DNA of 64,000 nucleotides. Origin: Streptomyces galbus. Lineage in GTDB: Bacteria; Actinomycetota; Actinomycetes; Streptomycetales; Streptomycetaceae. The translations under genes and the position numbers were made by a program. The first letter of the stretch is position 1; each line of letters begins with the position of its first letter. Below are positions 60,235 to 64,000 of the stretch, one piece after another. The notes below the pieces were generated by a model. It made no database searches, was not told where the DNA came from, and worked only from the letters and a program-made list of their open reading frames with translations. The DNA lies in assembly GCF_005280195.1 (NCBI RefSeq), contig NZ_SZPR01000025.1, forward strand, positions 62,001 to 126,000, in the 5' to 3' direction.

Positions 60235-61521
60235 CTACGGCTTGGCCGCCGGTGCCCCCGGTACTCCCTTGGGGGCCGGGGCGGGCCGGGCCGACAGGAA
60301 CTGCTCCCAGCCCTCGCGCGGCGCCTCGCCCACGTCGAGGGAGCGCAGCTTGGCCAGGGTCGCCGGGTCCTGGGCGTCCAGCCAGTCGGCCAGCTGGTGG
60401 AAGGAGACGCAGCGCACGTCGGGCTTGTTGCAGACCGCCTCGACGACGTCCTGGACGGCGCGCATGTACACGCCGCCGTTCCAGGACTCGAAGTGGTTGC
60501 CGATGACCAGCGGCGCGCGGTTGCCCTCGTACGCGCGCTGGAAGCCGGCGAGCAGGCTGTCACGCATCTGGTGGCCCCAGAAGGACCGCTTGGCCGGGTC
60601 GCCCTGGGTGGCGGTCCCGGACTGGTTGACCATGAAGTTGTAGTCCATGGTGAGCTGCTCGTAGGAGTGGCCGCGGAAGGGCACGAGCTGCATCGACAGG
60701 TCCCACAGCCCCTCCTTCTTGCCGGGCCACACCTGGTTGTTGACGCCGCTGGTGTCGTAGCGGAAGCCCATGTCGCGGGCGGCCTTCATGAAGTTCTCCT
60801 GGCCCTCCAGACAGGGGGTGCGGGCGCCGATCAGCTCCTTGTCGTAGTCGAAGGGCAGCGGGGCGGCCTTCGTCATCCCGGTGTTGGTCTTCCAGGTCTT
60901 CACGAACTGCTTGGCCTGGGTGATCTCGTCCTTCCAGTCCGCCACCGACCACTGGCCGACTCCGCCGTCCTTGCCGCAGAAGTGGCCGTTGAAGTGGGTG
61001 CCGATCTCGTTGCCCTCCTGCCACGCCAGGCGGAGCTGCTCGGCGGTGTCGGCGATGCCCTGCTCGTCGTTGAAGCCGATGTCGGAGCGGCCCGGCGAGT
61101 GCTGCGGCGGCTTGTACAGGTCGCGCTTCTCCTCGGGCAGCATGTAGACGCCGCTGAGGAAGAACGTCATGGTCGCGTTGTTGGCCTTGGCGACCTCGCG
61201 GAAGTGGGAGAACAGCTTCTGGCTGTCCTCGCCGGCGCCGTCCCAGGAGAACACGACGAACTGCGGCGGCTTCTGCCCGGGCTTGAGCCGCTCGGGCCGG
61301 GGCAGGTGCGGCTGGGCCCCCGTGTACGCGGTCGAGCCGTCGCCGATCAGGCGGACGAGGCTCTTGGGCGCGGGAGCCGCCTGCTGCCTCCCGGACCCGG
61401 TCCCGGACGCGCCCGCGCCCGCTGCGTGAGAACCGGTGGCCCCCGTCGAGCAACCGGCCAGTGACGCGGCGACGGCCGCGGCGACCACGGTCCCCGTGGC
61501 GATCCTCTGGGTGGCGGTCAT
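60235..61521 (-). CDS. secreted NodB-like polysaccharide deacetylase lipoprotein
   Basis: A 428-residue lipoprotein: signal MTATQRIATGTVVAAAVAASLAGC, a Gly/Ser linker, then a CE4/NodB-like domain with FVVFSWDGAGEDSQ (motif 1 Asp), NEIGTHFNGHFCGKDGG (motif 2 H-xxx-H: THFNGH) and IGARTPCLEGQENF. The C-terminal part (GNHFESWNGGVYMRAVQDVV) is specific to this actinobacterial subgroup. A cell-envelope polymer is the probable substrate. ATG at 61521. Convergent with the CooC-like gene. Confidence 0.85.
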   Translation of the reverse strand: MTATQRIATGTVVAAAVAASLAGCSTGATGSHAAGAGASGTGSGRQQAAPAPKSLVRLIGDGSTAYTGAQPHLPRPERLKPGQKPPQFVVFSWDGAGEDSQKLFSHFREVAKANNATMTFFLSGVYMLPEEKRDLYKPPQHSPGRSDIGFNDEQGIADTAEQLRLAWQEGNEIGTHFNGHFCGKDGGVGQWSVADWKDEITQAKQFVKTWKTNTGMTKAAPLPFDYDKELIGARTPCLEGQENFMKAARDMGFRYDTSGVNNQVWPGKKEGLWDLSMQLVPFRGHSYEQLTMDYNFMVNQSGTATQGDPAKRSFWGHQMRDSLLAGFQRAYEGNRAPLVIGNHFESWNGGVYMRAVQDVVEAVCNKPDVRCVSFHQLADWLDAQDPATLAKLRSLDVGEAPREGWEQFLSARPAPAPKGVPGAPAAKP

Positions 61522-61856
61522 GTTCCGCCCACCTTCTTCCTTCTCTCAGGCCAACGCCGACCACGGCGTTCTGGTGCGCCGCCGACCAGCCGACGGCGCC
61601 GTCAACGTCGCACGGAGGCCGAGAAGGAATTAATACGACAAGCCGATAAAAAGCTCACTTCACTCTTTAGGAGGGTTACGTGCGCCATTTGCCACAAATA
61701 TCCATGCTCGTCCTTTACTCTGCATTACGATCCGTTTACCGAGCGTTGATTCATCCCGCCGCTTGCAAGCCGTGACCCACGGCCGCGACCACCCCCCGCC
61801 ATTGCCGGGGGGAACACCCAGATCCGCGACCGCGCTGCCCCGGAGGAGACGGGAAC
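61522..61856. other. 335-bp promoter gap
   Basis: Between the divergent deacetylase and SulP genes. No gene. AT-rich centre (about 61625-61750), with a poly-A-containing segment GATAAAAAGC and TTTACCGAGCGTTGATTC; it presumably carries both promoters. No convincing -35/-10 pair could be fixed. Confidence 0.6.
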
Positions 61857-64000
61857 ATGTCAGCCTGCGTCCCCACCCGCACCACCGAACCGTCCGACTC
61901 GGCCACGCCCGAGCGCCTGCACCAGCCCCACAGCCCGCCACCGGCCCCGCGCCGCCGCTTCCGCCTCGCGGGCGCCGACGTGTCCGCGTCCATCGCGGTC
62001 TTCCTGATCGCCCTGCCCCTGTCCCTCGGCATCGCCCTGGCCACCGGCGCGCCGCTGCAGGCCGGTCTCGTCGCCGCCGCCGTCGGCGGCCTGGTCGCCG
62101 GCCGGCTCGGCGGCTCCGCACTGCAGGTCAGCGGGCCCGCCGCGGGACTCACCGTGGTCACCGCCGACCTCATCCACCGCTACGGCTGGCGCACGACATG
62201 TGCCATCACCGTGCTCGCCGGACTCGCCCAACTCGGCCTCGGCTGCCTGCGCGTGGCGCGCACCGCGCTCGCGGTGAGTCCGGCCATCGTGCACGGCATG
62301 CTCGCCGGGATCGGCGTGACCATCGCCGTGGCCCAGTTGCACATCGTCCTCGGCGGCACCCCGCAGAGCTCGGTCCTGGCCAACCTGCTGGCCCTGCCCG
62401 CCCAGGTGGCCGCGGTGCGCCCGGCCGCTCTTGCGGTGAGTTCCCTGACCCTCGCCCTGCTGCTCCTGTGGCCACGGCTGCCGGGCCGCGCCGGCCGCGT
62501 GCTCCGCAAGGTGCCGGCCGCGCTCGTCGCCGTCTCCGGCGCGACCGCGGTCGCCGCCCTCGCCGGATTCGCCCTGCCCCGCGTCGAGTTGCCGTCCTGG
62601 GGCAGCCACGCCCTGGCCGGACTGCCCGAGGGGCCGGCCCTGGGCCTGGTCGCCGCCGTGCTCACCATCACCCTGGTGTGCAGCGTGCAGTCGCTGCTCG
62701 GTGCGGTCGCCGTGGACAAGCTGGTGGCCTCCCGCGCCGCGTCACCCGGCGGGACGGAGCCGGCCGACGACACGGCCTCCGGCCCCGCGGCTCCCAGCCC
62801 CGCGGCTGCCGGCCCCGCGGCTCCCGGCCCCGCGGCTGCCGCCACGGCCTCGCCGACGGGCACCGCCCCGCCGACCGCCAACGGTTCGGCCGCCGCCACC
62901 GCCCCGCCCGCCGCCTCACCTTCGCCGCCCCGCGTCCCGCGTTCCGACCTCGACCGTGAGCTGCTCGGTCAGGGCGCCGCCAACATCGTCTCCGGGGCCC
63001 TCGGCGGGCTGCCCATCGCCGGTGTGGCGGTGCGGAGTTCGGCGAACGTGCGGGCCGGGGCGGTGAGCCGGAACTCCACGATGCTCCACGGCGTTCTCGT
63101 AGTGGTCGCCGCGCTGCTGATGGTCCCGATCCTGGAGTTCATCCCGCTCGCCTCCCTCGCCGCCCTGGTGATGGCCGTCGGCATCCAGATGGTGTCCCTG
63201 CACCACATCCGCACGGTGACCCGCCACCGCGAGGTGCTGGTGTACGCCGTGACCACCCTCGGTGTGGTGTTCCTCGGCGTCCTCCAGGGCGTGGCGCTGG
63301 GCATCGCCCTCGCCGTCGCCACCGCGCTGCACCGCCTCGCCCACACCCGCATCACCCATGACGAGCGGGAAGGAGTCCATCACGTACGTGTCCGGGGCCA
63401 GTTGACGTTCCTCGCGGTCCCGCGCCTCAGCCGGGCCCTGCACCTCGTGCCCCACGGGGTCCCCGCCGTCGTGGAGCTGGACGGTTCGTTCATGGACCAC
63501 GCGGCCTACGAGACCCTCCAGGACTGGCAGAAGACGCACACCGCGCACGGAGGCACGGTCGAGTTCGGCGGTCGCCGCCCCGGCCTGCGGATCGCCGAGC
63601 CGGTGATCCCGCACGCCGACGAGGACGCCGACTGCCGCTGCGGACCCTGGACACCGTGGCGCAACCACCAGTGCGACCTGACGAGCCTCGCGCCGGCGGA
63701 CACGAGCGACACGGCCCGCCGGGCGGACACCCCCCTCGCGACCGGCACAGGCACGGGCACCGACGCCCATAGCACCGGCACCGGCACCGGCACCGGCACC
63801 CACGCTGCGTCGGTCGAGAGCACGGACCTCATCAGCGCGGACGCCCAGAGCTCGGACGCCCAGAGCGCGGACATCACGCACGTCGCGCACGTCGCGGGCG
63901 AGGACACGGACGAAGGCAGGACCAGGGACACCGACCGGAAGGAGACCGACCCGCCACCCACCACCCACCAGCTCGTGCGGGGCATCAGCGCGTTCCAGCG
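61857..64000 (+). CDS. SulP-family anion transporter, probably fused to a carbonic anhydrase (3' end outside window)
   Basis: Open to the window end (714 codons visible). ATG behind GGAGGAG at 61842-61848. The SulP membrane domain begins GADVSASIAVFLIALPLSLGIALATGAP (about residue 40). It is interrupted after SVQSLLGAVAVDKLVASR (about residue 290) by about 65 residues of Ala/Pro-rich low complexity (repeated GPAAP units), then resumes DLDRELLGQGAANIVSGALGGLPI. A STAS-like region (VRVRGQLTFLAVPRLSRAL, VVELDGSFMDHAAYETL) follows at about 505-560. A Thr/Gly-rich repeat region (TGTGTGT) precedes HQLVRGISAFQ, which in SulP-carbonic anhydrase fusions opens the anhydrase domain. Confidence 0.9.
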   Translation, partial: MSACVPTRTTEPSDSATPERLHQPHSPPPAPRRRFRLAGADVSASIAVFLIALPLSLGIALATGAPLQAGLVAAAVGGLVAGRLGGSALQVSGPAAGLTVVTADLIHRYGWRTTCAITVLAGLAQLGLGCLRVARTALAVSPAIVHGMLAGIGVTIAVAQLHIVLGGTPQSSVLANLLALPAQVAAVRPAALAVSSLTLALLLLWPRLPGRAGRVLRKVPAALVAVSGATAVAALAGFALPRVELPSWGSHALAGLPEGPALGLVAAVLTITLVCSVQSLLGAVAVDKLVASRAASPGGTEPADDTASGPAAPSPAAAGPAAPGPAAAATASPTGTAPPTANGSAAATAPPAASPSPPRVPRSDLDRELLGQGAANIVSGALGGLPIAGVAVRSSANVRAGAVSRNSTMLHGVLVVVAALLMVPILEFIPLASLAALVMAVGIQMVSLHHIRTVTRHREVLVYAVTTLGVVFLGVLQGVALGIALAVATALHRLAHTRITHDEREGVHHVRVRGQLTFLAVPRLSRALHLVPHGVPAVVELDGSFMDHAAYETLQDWQKTHTAHGGTVEFGGRRPGLRIAEPVIPHADEDADCRCGPWTPWRNHQCDLTSLAPADTSDTARRADTPLATGTGTGTDAHSTGTGTGTGTHAASVESTDLISADAQSSDAQSADITHVAHVAGEDTDEGRTRDTDRKETDPPPTTHQLVRGISAFQ

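Noticed and set aside
63721..63800. GGCACC repeats as a minisatellite
   Set aside because: They lie in frame in the Thr/Gly-rich linker of the SulP fusion gene and are best explained as coding low complexity.

Overview
The window is a piece of a high-GC actinobacterial chromosome, almost certainly Streptomyces. G/C is heavily favoured at third codon positions. GTG and TTG starts and ATGA/GTGA gene overlaps are frequent. Many genes are Streptomyces hallmarks: tipA, bldG, a WhiJ-type regulator trio, a DUF4244/tad cluster, the soluble ppa / dacB / tilS / hpt / ftsH block, and a dTMP kinase fused to a membrane domain. From memory, gene order follows S. coelicolor SCO3404 to about SCO3434 and then about SCO3540 to SCO3561. 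The roughly 100 intervening genes of that species (including the agarase gene dagA) are missing. The junction holds a tRNA-Thr, two genes of mobile-element flavour and a TetR-controlled ABC exporter.

Region by region. 1-4.7 kb (minus): ftsH (3' end outside the window), hpt, tilS and a Zn-metalloprotease-like protein. 4.9-7.3 kb: dacB and, divergently, the soluble pyrophosphatase ppa with a strong terminator. 7.4-12.8 kb: a ThrE-type exporter, a DedA protein with a glutamine-rich tail, a YbjQ protein, tipA with its MerR-type promoter, and a CLC channel. 12.9-15.9 kb: a DrrAB-like ABC exporter with a PadR repressor whose apparent operators bracket the exporter promoter, plus a DinB-like protein. 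16-17.5 kb: an aldehyde dehydrogenase. 17.7-19.7 kb: an XRE/DUF5753 regulator, a HATPase protein and a DUF397 protein; the last two share a 23-bp upstream motif. 20.6-22.9 kb: the zinc-independent ribosomal protein set (S18, L31, L28, S14) plus a CobW-like protein around a Zur-box-like site.

23-28 kb: two small lipoproteins, a DUF2786 protein, a Clp-N/HTH protein behind twin 17-bp operators, and a family-A DNA polymerase. 28.2-30.8 kb: a second ABC exporter with a TetR repressor and matching operators. 30.9-32.4 kb: a DUF2637 membrane protein, a small protein and tRNA-Thr(CGT). 32.5-44.7 kb (minus): a secreted peptidase, holB, the tmk fusion, topA, a small membrane protein, a methyltransferase and a lipoprotein. 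45-48.6 kb: the H+-pyrophosphatase hppA and the bldG / anti-sigma pair. 48.7-51.2 kb: an MrfA-like helicase. 51.2-56.4 kb (minus): a seven-gene tad/Flp-pilus-like operon. 57-64 kb: a HAD phosphatase, an intergenic candidate structured RNA, a protein with a degenerate Fic-like motif, a CooC-like ATPase, a secreted NodB-like deacetylase and a SulP transporter that runs off the end just as a carbonic-anhydrase domain should begin.

Functional links: ppa and hppA both consume pyrophosphate. tilS, hpt and ftsH form a conserved housekeeping block. holB, tmk and topA serve DNA replication. bldG and its anti-sigma partner control development. The two ABC exporters each carry a dedicated local repressor. 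I saw no insertion sequence, CRISPR array, rRNA or biosynthetic gene cluster.
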